In this document: positions 22,705 through 33,080 of the stretch, piece by piece
Layout of the letters: each line of letters starts with the position of its first letter
Numbering within the stretch: position 1 is the first letter of the stretch
NCBI GenBank assembly: GCA_009602725.1
Contig: WELB01000015.1
Location: 630,391-694,390 of the forward strand
Length of the DNA: 64,000 nucleotides
Direction: 5' to 3'
Source: Spirogloea muscicola
Taxonomy: Eukaryota > Streptophyta > Zygnematophyceae > Spirogloeales > Spirogloeaceae
Made by a program: the position numbers and the translations under genes
Notes under the pieces: generated by a model
What the model saw: only the letters and a program-made list of their open reading frames with translations
What the model was told of the DNA's origin: nothing
Database searches by the model: none

Positions 22705-23330
22705 CTTCACCTGACCTCGCCTTCTTCTTCGCACCCCTTGGACTTTACCCCTGCATTTTTCCATTGAATGTTACTGTGACAGCCCCTTCCCACTGTCTGT
22801 CCGACCTTGCTTGCTTGCCGGCAGCCGGGCTTGACGATCTGGTCGCATTTCTTACACTGGTATCAGAAGCGGAAAGCCCTCTCCAGCGCGCTTACGCTGT
22901 GACGCGCCATGGCACGCAAGAAGGTGCTCGGCGGAAGCGGGACGGGGCCGACGCGGCTGCAACCACCCTGCAAGCAAGCGGCCGGGAGACTGCTTACGAC
23001 GCTGCTCAGCGTGCAAGAGCTTCACTTCCTGCATCGTGGGTGACTTTCTCGAGACCTAGCGGCTGCCGATTGTTTGGTGCAGTGAGTCTTCGAGACCAAG
23101 CGGCTGGCGACCGTTGGGTGCTGTGAGTCCTAGGGTCCTCGCGGCCGGCCACCGTTGGGTGCCCAAAGGGGTGAGGTGCAACCGTTGCCGCCAGCAATGC
23201 AGCGATGGCGGGGTCGGCAGAGGTACAGAGGGACCATTGCTGCCGGCCAAGGCGGCAAGGCGAGATCAGCGGGTGCCGTAGTCGTTACTGCATCCCGAGG
23301 GCAGCTACTGCCGGGATAACCCTGCATGCA
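22705..23330 (+). mobile_element. LTR retrotransposon relic, same family
   Basis: It holds the 3' part of an LTR ending CTTACA at 22,856, then a primer-binding site (TGGTATCAGAAGCGG, 22,858-22,872). After that comes the start of the interior, with the same gag-like opening and GACCGTTGGGTGCTG tandem units seen at 9,811-10,110. The 5' part of this LTR and the second LTR are absent, so it is a broken partial copy. The primer site matches the plant initiator-Met tRNA type better than the copy at 9,811. Confidence 0.75.
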
Positions 23331-23499
23331 CGTATCACCTGCTCTGGGTAGGCTGCTTGCTTGTAAGCAGGGAGTCGAAGCTGGCAGCAATGTCAACAGC
23401 GTCACCGACTCGACTATCTTCACGGGTTGTTGGGCATGGCGGAAGGATGGCGAAGGGGAACTTCTCAGGAAGACCCGACCTGAGCGAAAATCCTATCCA

Positions 23500-24170
23500 T
23501 CCACAATATTCCGTGGCTCCCTTGTCCGCGTGCTGGCCGTGCTCTCGCTGCAGCCTCTGGCTTTCGTCAGGGGGATAGTTTTCCGACAGCTAGTCTACCG
23601 GATTTGAGGCCCCTCACTCGTAGCTACTGAGTGGTCCATCCTCCACCTATTCTGACTTAGTATTTTCAGGCCCCTCCGTCATTGTGGCCCCTTCGACCCT
23701 TTGTCAATTTCTTTTCGGGCTGGCTTTTCACAGCCCTTGCCCCGGTTGGGAGAGCCACTTCTTCTATCTGTAGTCCAAAGGCATGGACTGTAGTGTAGTT
23801 CTTTTTAGGCTCCTCTTTCTTTGGCTTGGGATATTGTCCATTCTTTTTGGGCTGGCTTTGCCAGCCACTCTTCTCTATGGGCGAGCACATCTCTTCTATC
23901 TAGGGAGTCTCACATCGGCCCCAGCAGGACAAGCGGGATGCTACTCCGCGGCTGCTACTGCTTGGAGCTGGTTAGCTAACTCCAGTCAGCCAAGGCCTTC
24001 GCTTCCCTGAGGCTGGTTACTGATGAGTGATACGTAGTTGCTTTGTTTCTTTGTGTGCTTGTTTTACTTAGCGCTTCCCCTGGCCCCCCTTCTCGTACTC
24101 TGTACATCCTTTTTTGGGCTGGCTTTTCCAGCCGCTATCCTCAATGGGCGAGCCCTTTCTTCTCTAGCGG
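23500..24170 (+). repeat. Repeat cluster with element A copy
   Basis: Hairpin modules lie at 23,718 and 23,850 (GGGCTGGCTTTGCCAGCC then TATGGGCGAGCAC). An element A copy spans about 24,020-24,166, with the CTTAGCGCTTCCCCTGGC block, hairpin at 24,117 and CGAGCCCTTTCTTC tail. No coding sequence. Confidence 0.7.
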
Positions 24171-24294
24171 TTTCTCGCTGAAGGACACGAAATGCCGACG
24201 TGGAATTTCCGACGTGGAATGCCCGGGGCCAACGACCAATGGCGGGGGGAGGGAGGTCGGCGGCCGCGGAGGTGAGGAGTGTACGGCCGGGGGG

Positions 24295-24830
24295 NNNNNN
24301 NNNNNNNNNNNNNNNNNNNNNNNNNNNNNNNNNNNNNNNNNNNNNNNNNNNNNNNNNNNNNNNNNNNNNNNNNNNNNNNNNNNNNNNNNNNNNNNNNNNN
24401 NNNNNNNNNNNNNNNNNNNNNNNNNNNNNNNNNNNNNNNNNNNNNNNNNNNNNNNNNNNNNNNNNNNNNNNNNNNNNNNNNNNNNNNNNNNNNNNNNNNN
24501 NNNNNNNNNNNNNNNNNNNNNNNNNNNNNNNNNNNNNNNNNNNNNNNNNNNNNNNNNNNNNNNNNNNNNNNNNNNNNNNNNNNNNNNNNNNNNNNNNNNN
24601 NNNNNNNNNNNNNNNNNNNNNNNNNNNNNNNNNNNNNNNNNNNNNNNNNNNNNNNNNNNNNNNNNNNNNNNNNNNNNNNNNNNNNNNNNNNNNNNNNNNN
24701 NNNNNNNNNNNNNNNNNNNNNNNNNNNNNNNNNNNNNNNNNNNNNNNNNNNNNNNNNNNNNNNNNNNNNNNNNNNNNNNNNNNNNNNNNNNNNNNNNNNN
24801 NNNNNNNNNNNNNNNNNNNNNNNNNNNNNN
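24295..24830. other. Assembly gap (536 N)
   Basis: A run of N inside GC-rich sequence. It removes the continuation of the ubiquitin-like first exon on the minus strand, and could also hold the missing 5' exon of UXS. Confidence 1.
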
Positions 24831-24919
24831 CGGCGGCGCACCGCGGAGCAGGGCTCGCCGGGCGCCGCCTCGATGCGCAGCGAGCGGCCGCCCAGCGTGC
24901 GCACGCAGAGCGCCACCAT
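24831..24919 (-). CDS. Ubiquitin-like-domain protein, N-terminal fragment
   Basis: A minus-strand ATG at 24,919 opens MVALCVRTLGGRSLRIEA..., which aligns without gaps to the start of ubiquitin (IFVKTLTGKTITLEVEPSD): VRTL/VKTL, GR/GK, the EA.P turn and the VRR/VKA helix. After 29 residues the frame runs into the N gap. Only the first beta-hairpin and the start of the helix are seen, so the family (ubiquilin, BAG-like, other UBL) cannot be decided. A C-rich telomere-like tract lies about 45 bp upstream of the ATG, as in other genes here. The gene is divergent to UXS. Confidence 0.6.
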
Positions 24920-24963
24920 AAGCGGCCCCGCGCAGCTGCGGCGGCTGCGAGCTCGGGCGCGCG

Positions 24964-25009
24964 CTAGGGTTAGGGTGTAGGATTGAGGGGGGTTTAGGGT
25001 GAAGGGTTG
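24964..25009. repeat. Telomere-like tract upstream of the UBL start
   Basis: Plus-strand CTAGGGTTAGGGTG...GGTTTAGGGTGAAGGG, that is, C-rich CCCTAAA variants in the sense direction of the minus-strand UBL gene. It begins 45 bp 5' of that gene's ATG and lies between it and UXS. Confidence 0.85.
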
Positions 25010-25723
25010 TAGAGGTGGGCCCATTCTCTCCCTCATCTTCCCTCCCTCCCTCCCTCCCTCCTCTCTCTCTCATCTTGCAGAGGAATGCTTGCGTGAGAGT
25101 ACTCAATCGAATCACATAGATGTAGGAGTTCTGGAGTCCGCTGCATCACTGCCGACAGACAGCCAGTCAGCATCTCTCTGGGCTGGCCACCCCTTTTACC
25201 ACCTCGGAAGTCGTCGTCTATCAATTGGCGCTTCACCCCCCCCCCAGTGCTGTTGGCGGAAAGGACTGAATCAGCGTGCATTAGGAGCTTGCATTAGGCT
25301 GAGAAGCAGCTCGACCAGGTCGACTCCGGTCGACTGCCGGGACACAAGAGTCGTTGAGAACAGCCCTCATTTATATGTGTGGACTTGGGGCAGCCTCCAC
25401 AGTGTGATTCGGGCAGTGGCTGATAAATCAGAGACACGTGTAGCACTGTCGCAGGGCCAGTCTGTCACAGTCATTGTGTGCCCAGACGGGATCCCTGGTC
25501 GCAGATGACAGGAGCTCACCGCAGGAGCCTGAGTCCAGGACTCCTAGATTCAGACATGTCGCAGCTCTCGCCAGAGTTCTCACTCCACAACTGGGATCAG
25601 CTGCCATTCCGATCAGGGACTTACAAACTCAGATTTGTCCACGTCTTTGAGTGACCATATCTTCTTGCCATCGGAAAGATTGGTGATTCTTAACAGCACA
25701 CTCTGTCCTTGGTTGCCCATCAG
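25010..25723. other. 5' region of UXS, first exon not found
   Basis: A pyrimidine-rich tract (25,023-25,072) ending TCATCTTGCAG could be a 3' splice site for an exon at 25,081. The sequence after it does not encode the expected glycine-rich NAD-binding start of UXS. A hairpin-module remnant (GGGCTGGCC) lies at 25,180. No other gene is seen. Confidence 0.4.
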
Positions 25724-28700
25724 GTCATTGTCGCAGACAACTACTTCACAGGCAGCAAAGACAACCTCAAGCGGTGGATCGGCCACCCAAACTTTGAGCT
25801 TATCCGGCATGGTGAGGAGACATCTCCCATTATGCTAAGTCAGAAGGAAATTGTGCGCAGAGACGACTTTCTCCATTGAAGTCCCTTAACATTTGTCAAG
25901 ACTTGAGTTGATTTGCACGTCAGCCAAGCTGACTCATAGGCTTTCATGACTTTCAATTAGCACAGGCCCTTTCCATCACATTCGCGCTCATTGAAGCAGA
26001 CGCAGATCATCCAACAATCTCCGTTCTGCATAGTCACTCAATGCAATGATCCAAATTGCAGATGTCACGGAGCCCCTCCTCGTAGAGGTTGACCAAATTT
26101 ACCACTTGGCGTGCCCTGCCTCTCCCATCTTCTATAAGCACAACCCTGTCAAGGTACAATCATTCTGCCTCCTCAATCAGTCATCCCTACTTCTCAGAGA
26201 GACCCATGGGGACCTCCCCCTGAGACACGGACATATCTATTTTCCTGGCATGTACGGGGCAATTGAAGTTTGTGCTTGACTTTTAGGCAAAGTTACAGGC
26301 TTGGAAGGTGAGCTTATGGATGTTAGGGGCCATCTAAGGGGTGCAGCACTCTTTTCTCAAAGCTATCCACCGTCTAACCTTGGCTGTTGGCTCTGACTTT
26401 CAGACCATAAAGACCAACGTGATGGGCACTCTCAACATGCTTGGCCTGGCAAAGAGAGTGGGTGCTAGGTGACAAGCAGCTCCATTCCACAGTTACATTC
26501 ATTATCTTCGTAAAACTTCTACCAATTCTCAGCTCCGCACACCATGTCCTGCTCAGTCTGTTGCCTTGTGCCTTCAATCACAGAGTAAGGCGCAAAGCGG
26601 TCAGCCTTGAGTCCTTTTGTAATTAGCCAGCTTCACTTGGCTGCACAGGATTCTTCTGACATCCACCTCTGAGGTTTACGGTGACCCACTCGAGCACCCT
26701 CAGACGGAGGAGTACTGGGGAAACGTCAACCCCATAGGTAATCTCCTCTGCTCCGCACCTTAACTGTTGGGCCTCTGTTGACCTTACAGACTAGTCTTGA
26801 TCCATAGCATAGAAGGGCACCGCCCCACTGAAGTGGCGTACTTGACAAGACAGGTGTGCGCAGCTGCTACGACGAGGGGAAGAGGGTTGCTGAGACACTT
26901 ATGTTCGACTACCACCGACAGCACGGCATTGGTAGGTTGTTGGTCTAACCCCTGTTTATTTGCTACTCTCTTTGTAGTGCTCTGTAGCTGCACGCAGTGA
27001 GTAAATAGTCAGCTTGCTCCATAATATATATACTGTGCTCTGTCAACTGCATGCTTAACTTTCGGCTACTTGAATTAAGTCTGCTTGAGTGGCTGGGAAG
27101 GAGAGGTTGAGAGGTTGCCAATAATCTCCGCTTTTATTGTCCTCTCTATAAATTGGCCATGCACTCTAGATATTGCTCGGTGTTGTAGAGGAGGTGATAT
27201 CCCTATTAGCTCCTGACAAGGAAAAAAATTTGATGCCCATCAGAGATCAGGGTTGCTCGCATCTTCAACACCTACGGCCCTCGGATGAATATTGACGACG
27301 GCCGCGTTGTCAGCAACTTCATTGCGCAGGCACTAAGGTGAGAGGCATGGTGACTCGAGCAAGCAGCCTGTCAGCTCAGCAATAGCGCATAGCCACCGAG
27401 GTGGTTGCTTGCTCGGTGATCGTTTATCCAGGGCTGGTAGACAAGTAATCTGTAATTACTCAATCTCCTCCAAGCAGACAAGCAAAGTTGTCAAAGACCT
27501 TGTGCTTAGACCCTTATTAAAGTATAGCTACTCAGGGTTGTCATTGAGAGGGATCCAGCAGTGACTTGATGGGAAGCACCTTGATTCGTGTTTCACTTCA
27601 GAGGCGAAGAGTTGACAATTCAGGCACCTGGGACACAGACACGCAGCTTCTGCTACGTGTCAGACATGGTGGGCAGCATCCCCTAACTTGACAGATCAAT
27701 ATCTCTTACTGTGCGTGTCACTCAGCTCAATCTAGTTGCCTTTCTCCTCCACAATCTCAAGTGAAGTTGGTGGGAACACCCCATCTGCCATACTTTTTGG
27801 TGACGCACCCGCATGTCCTCGTAGGTTGACGGACTCATGAAGCTCATGAGGGGTGATCACACCGGCCCAATCAACATTGGAAATCCAGGTCTGTCCTCAA
27901 AGTCATGCCCACCATGCAGACTGGTGTTTGACCATAAGCAAGCAGGAATTGAAATGGGGGACAATAGGGAATGGCGAGAAAGCAATTCATAGAGCAGGCA
28001 TACTGCAGTCAAGACGGGACCAGAATTGTGGGTCAGTCTGCACCATTTAGTTCTTTCATCTATGCTCATGAACCTCCTCCACATTACAATTGCTCCTGCC
28101 TCCAGGTGAGTTCACGATGCTGGAGCTGGCGGAAGCTGTCAAGGATGTGAGTAATCTGCGGCCAACTATCAGAGCTTCCAAAGCCTTTCCTTTTATTGAA
28201 TTCCAAAGCCAAGGGAAAATGCAGGGAAAGTTTGTGCCGTAAAGCATTTCATGGCCAAATGCGTGGCAAAGGTCTGCATGCAAGTTTGAGGTCTCCTTTT
28301 AATGTCAAGCATCGTTGAATCTTGAGACCTTGACTCGGCGTGCATGGACCTCAAGTAAAGTTGCAACAAAAAACTCTCGATGTGTGCAGCTGGTCAAGTC
28401 TGATGCTGTCTTCAAGACCGTGGAAAACACTCCTGATGACCCCCGGAAGCGAAAGCCCGACATCACAAAGGCGAAGAAGTTATTGGGCTGGGAGCCTAAG
28501 GTATGGACTTGATACTGCCCAAAAGGCTTGATCATTTATAACTTGGCCATAATCAAATATATTTTGACCTGTAGCTGTGTTTATGTAGATCATTAATGTG
28601 GAAAGAGAAAGTGTGCATGTTACTTGTGCTTGAATATAGAATTGCCAAGCGCTTGAGATTGGCTCTGTGCATCTTCTGATGCCGCCCTGTGGAACTTCAT

Positions 28701-28781
28701 TGCCAACAGGTCACATTGCGGGAGGGACTTCCCCTGATGGCCGAGGACTTCAGGTCACGGCTCGAGGTGTCTGGGAAGTAG
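25724..28781 (+). CDS. UXS: UDP-glucuronic acid decarboxylase (UDP-xylose synthase)
   Basis: Converts UDP-glucuronate to UDP-xylose using bound NAD+, supplying xylose for cell-wall and glycoprotein synthesis. Eleven phase-matched exons: 25,724-25,811; 26,062-26,153; 26,404-26,468; 26,649-26,737; 26,854-26,931; 27,244-27,337; 27,602-27,668; 27,825-27,888; 28,106-28,146; 28,390-28,500; 28,710-28,781. They give 286 residues that follow the family almost without gaps: [48 protein letters not shown] (catalytic Thr/Ser region), [11 protein letters not shown] (catalytic YxxxK), [30 protein letters not shown]. The N-terminal 25-30 residues with the GxxGxxG NAD motif are not found between the UBL gene and 25,724. 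They may lie in the gap, or the copy may be incomplete. The gene is convergent with DPH7, with stops 610 bp apart. Confidence 0.95.
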
Positions 28782-29390
28782 GCCAGGTGTAGCACAGGTA
28801 CCAGCTGCTCGACTGAGCGCACGTTGTAGACTAGGTAACTTTGTTAGAGATTCTGCTGGCCAAGGGCCTGTGCTTGGGCGCTGAGGTCCGAGCAGGCAGA
28901 GCGCCACCATCTGCAGGCTGTGCACTGCTACCAGTGGCCACAATTCTTTGGGTGAGAGCGCGACAAAGCCTGCAGGCAGGGGCTTGGGCTCAGGCACCAT
29001 GTGTGCAGGTGACGATCTTGACCGAGTTGTGAAGGTTGCCGGCGTTCCGGGTTGGATGTCACTTTGGATTTCGACGATGCTGCGCTTCTTATTGTGAAGC
29101 CCTGAACAAGCCATTAGTGAAGCCACCCTCTTCATACTCTTCACGTTTCTATTCCCCATGGTAGCCGCAAAGCTTTTACGGGTTTGCATGTACACCACTT
29201 CGTTGCCAGTTCTGTGCAATGGCGAGCTCACAACCAATCCTGCATCTGCCATATCCAAATTCCCTGCCACACTCTTTCTGAAATCTCGCCATGTGTAGCA
29301 AGCCCTGTCCCGCCTTCCACGGCCTGACTTGTGGACAGGCTCGTCCCAAGCACAAGCCAGGTCTTGTAGGAACTGTTGGTGGTTGCACAG
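28782..29390. other. Intergenic between convergent UXS and DPH7
   Basis: Holds both 3' untranslated regions. A 171-codon minus-strand frame (28,755-29,270) is present but shows no domain and overlaps the end of UXS, so it is not called. Confidence 0.6.
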
Positions 29391-31283
29391 TCATGTGTGA
29401 AGCCAGGCAACGGTGTGTGGCTCCCAGAGGTGGAGCGCACGGTCGTAGAATGAACTCGTTGCGATGAGGCAGCTTGCCTTGGCTGGGACCGGTTGCTCGT
29501 CACTAGCAGGGACTTGTGGGGCCTCTGGTAACAGTCCTTGGTACCAGTCAGCACCGTATGCGAGTGACTTGTGCTCTGTGTAGGTCTCAGTGACCGTCCC
29601 GTCGCGCAGGACTGCAAAGCCCGCATGCATGCCGCGACAAGGAGCAGCGACGTGTCCCTCGGGTGCCACCGGAGCCGCCATGCGCCGCCGCCGAGCGCCG
29701 TGGACTGCACCAGCGTCGGTGCTGATGGCCGCCTGACGTCGAAGTAGCGCACCGCCTCGTCGTAGCTGCCAGTGGCCACGACGTGCTCACGCAGTGGGCT
29801 GCTGCGTATGCTGCCACAGCAGGTTCGTCGTCCACCGCAAGCATTGCCTGCTGTCAGCAGCTGCGCCTCATGTCTATCGCCCAGCCCTGACACTCAACGC
29901 TGCCCTGGATAACACGTAGACCTTCTAAACCCATAGCATCTGGAGATAAGTGTACTGTGCCCAGTTGCTCAGGTTGCTCTTTAAAGTGGATTACAGGCCG
30001 TGATGCAATGCCCATAATGAACTCCATCAGTAAGTGCTGCAAAGCTTGGGTGGAGGGCAATTACCTGCAGACTCCAGCGGAGTGAGAGGTGGCATCAAGG
30101 AAGGCTGGGCGGCTGGTGGGCGCGCGCAGGTCCCACGCGCAGAAGGAGCAGTCGTCGGAGCCGCTGCGCATGTCAACGCTTCAGAGCCTGTTCCAGCTGA
30201 CGACTTTGCTGGCGCAAAGTGGGCTGTCGCATCTTGAGATGATAACTCTGGTCAGAACAAGGCAATTGCTGCAGGAGCGGGCTCCGTGCTTCTCACGGAA
30301 TCTCATGTGTGAGCCATAGTTGTCTTAATATTTATCTAATGATCTTCAAGACTTGTTCTTATACACAATCGAATGTTCCTAATTACACACTCAGGACTAC
30401 AGGACTTATTAAAGGGTCCTCAGACCTCACCTGTACAAGACTTGAGGAGACCAGAGGTCGTGGGCGGCAGCCCAAACCTCGTGGCGGTGCGCCGCCCACG
30501 ACCGGTGCGCAGTCGGGCTGCCGCAGCCAACGTCAGCGACGAGGCACAGCGAGCCATCTGCGAGGCCGAGCGCGATACCGCCGCCGCGGGCTGGCTGCCA
30601 GTCCACGCAGAGGCAGATGCCGCTCGAGACCGCTAGGCAACTGTCTGGCACCAGTGCCAGTGGCGCCTCCGCAGCCTCGCCCGCTAGGTGGTAGAGGGTG
30701 AGGCAGCCGTCGGCGCCGGCCTGCGCCAGCAGCGGGCGGCCGTCGCCGGCTGCTGCAGGGCGCCATGCTAGGTCCAGGACGCCGGCTGTCTCCGCGTGGT
30801 GTGCCTGCGACGGCGGCAGAGGCTCAGGCCTAAGCTGCGTCAGCCAAGCAATGCGACTCACTACTTTTGCCATGTTCTGACGACACTAACGATTGGTAGT
30901 AACGGTTATATATGAGGAGGATCGAGGACTTGCAAGCTCCAGGAAATTCGCATGCGTGCCTGCTAAGCTTGTATGATCTGCCCTACCTGGCAGAACCATT
31001 AAGTCATCGAGAACTTAGATGGGTTATGGCAAGGAGGGAAAGGCAGGAGGAGGATGCGATACAGCCACAAAGGCTCAGTCAGGCAGACCTGGGCGAGCTT
31101 GCGGCTGCCGGGAGAGAGCTGGAAGACGTGAACGCCGCCGCGCCGCTGCTGGGGCCCGTCGCCGCCCGCCGCCTCCTCCAGCGTGTACGTCCCGGCCGCC
31201 AGCAGTTGCTCGCAGCCCGGAGTCGGGCAGAACTCGACGCAGTCCGCATTGCCCGGCAGCACGTGGACGTCAGCGGCGCGCAT
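29391..31283 (-). CDS. DPH7: Diphthine methylesterase, WD40 protein
   Basis: Removes the methyl ester from methylated diphthine on eEF2, a late step of diphthamide synthesis. Exons: 31,283-31,089 (start ...DCVEFCPTPGCEQLLAAGTY, the typical DPH7 opening); 30,834-30,431; 30,163-30,065 (GSDDCSFCAWDLRAPTS); 29,810-29,391 (REHVVATGSYDEAVRYFDVR, GGAWRLRWHP, YGADWYQG, SFYDRALHLWEPH). These WD blades match the family order. Within the last exon the frame shifts at 29,623-29,632, inside GCATGCATGC. One more ATGC unit would restore AACMHAGFAVL, the conserved sequence, and would make the summed exon length divisible by three. Either the assembly collapsed a repeat or the gene carries a real 4-bp loss. 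A telomere-like tract ends 13 bp before the ATG. Confidence 0.9.
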
Positions 31284-31296
31284 CTGCAGACCCCTG

Positions 31297-31383
31297 CCTA
31301 AACCCCTAAACCCCTAAACCCCTAATCAGAACCTAAACCCCTAACACCTAAATTTCAACCCTAAAGCCTAAACCCTGAACCCT
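31297..31383. repeat. Telomere-like tract at the DPH7 start
   Basis: CCTAAACCCCTAAACCCCTA repeats, then looser AACCCTAAAG variants, over about 87 bp. It abuts the DPH7 start (ATG at 31,283). On the gene's sense strand it is G-rich, unlike the other start-adjacent tracts. It is C-rich toward an exon-like patch at 31,390-31,470 on the plus strand (reading KAKATTAATLRRHKLESR), which I cannot assign. Confidence 0.9.
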
Positions 31384-31479
31384 GCTGGCCGACTGGCAGG
31401 CCAGAAGGCCAAGGCCACCACGGCCGCGACCCTTCGCCGCCACAAGCTGGAGTCGAGGCTTTGCGCATTCACCCCTAGG

Positions 31480-33080
31480 CAGACATTTGTTCTACAACTG
31501 GGCCCATGAGTTCTGCCTGAGACTCGAGCGCCGCCAAGCCCTGGTCACTGCGACGTCCTACTGCGTGCTGGTCGTGCCCTGGCTAATGCCTCGGGGGACT
31601 GCAGCCATTGCCTTACTTTGTAGAAGCTATTCCTTTTCACTTATTCGGCCACCTGTCCCTTCCTATTGTGAATGGACATTTGCCTTACTTCAGAATAGCT
31701 GTATCTCTTTGGCTGGCCTCTTTCTCTCTTCTTTGAGCCATCGCCTTACTTTGGGAGTGCTGCTTTCCCATGGGCAAGGGCCTTCCACAGCCTTTCACAG
31801 CCCTCGCCCCCTTTGGGAGAGCACTTTGTGCTGGCCTCACACAGCCATTGCTGTCGATTTGGAAGACCTTTTCTCTCTGCAGCATCTGGCTGTAGACAGG
31901 GGACCAGGTACACGAAGACTAGTTCCTCTGATCTGCGGCTGATCATTAGGGGATATCGATCACCCAGTGGCCACTTGAGTGACTGTGCGCTTCAGCACTC
32001 TTGCCCCTTCGAATGTGTTCTTCTTCTTAGCTGGCCAATCACAGCATCGCCCTCTACTGGAAGGTCTACATTCTTGGTGAAAGGCTAGCCCGAAAAGCAG
32101 TTTCCTTGCCAATATCCAGAAGCGGCAACTGGGAAGTATTGTCTTCATCTATCTGGCTCGTCCCCTTTGGGAGGACTGAATCTTCTTCTATCACCCGTTT
32201 AAATAACTGGTGGGTACTGGTATCCCCCTTCAACATGCTTTTGCACAGTCATCAGTAAATCCTTGACATAGGGCGTCGCTTTGTGTGGCCCCGTTCTTTG
32301 CACTAAGTTTTGCACGAACAGAGTATTGGCTTCCTATAGCCTCCTTTCCATGTCATGCGCACCACGTACTTTCTCTTGCTTCCCGGCCCCACCGGACGTC
32401 GTTCCATCTTTCCTGGGCTGGCCTTCCACAGCTACCGCCCTGCTTCGAGAAGACCTCCCCCTCTCCCCAGCTGCAAATGGGAGCCACTTGCGGCTGCTAA
32501 GTAGAGGTTGCTGAGTGGCCATTCTTAAGGATTGCTATTGTCCCTGCGTGGCAATCACTTTCCAACTCGTCTGGGCCTTGTCTTTCTTATGTAGGCTGGC
32601 CCTTCACAGCCCATGCCCTGTTTGGAAAAGTTTCGTCTTTACTTATACAGGCACCAAATTATGGGCAATTTCCTGCTGTCTCTTTACTTCCCTCCCCACC
32701 TCTTTCACCACAATGCTGGGCAGGAACAACTTCAAGTAAGAACAACAGTTTGACAAAGTTTGAGCCAACGTGCCTCCCTTTCTCCTCAATCAACCCCCCA
32801 GCATCAATCCTTTGACACTTCATCGTTTCGAAACGTCAGTATATTAGCCAAGAAGAGGAGCACATGTGTGCTCAGGTGGCACTACTTAGCCAGCAGCACT
32901 CACCCCTACATGTTGCACGCCATGAGCTTCAGATCACATCTGTGACAGATAGTCATGTGAATAAAGGCAAGCAACCTAGACAGAAGCTGGCAAGGGAAAC
33001 CTTGCCAGCATTTGAAGTCAGCTCCATCGCCTACAAGCCGCCTGGCTGTGAAGGACCTGTAGCTGCACTTGAAGGACCTG
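31480..33080 (+). repeat. Repeat island
   Basis: No gene is supported. Diverged hairpin modules lie at about 31,705, 31,830, 32,030, 32,415 and 32,595, each with a GGCTGGC...CACAGCC core. The last 350 bp before the NCA1 stop are without recognisable content. Confidence 0.55.

Noticed and set aside
24043-25115. Very long frames across the 24.3-24.8 kb gap (and similarly at 36 and 60 kb)
   Set aside because: Most of their length is N, so the frames are artefacts. Only the UBL start at 24,919 has family support.
28755-29270. A 171-codon minus-strand frame downstream of DPH7
   Set aside because: It overlaps the UXS last exon and shows no domain. DPH7 ends normally just after HLWEPH at 29,391.
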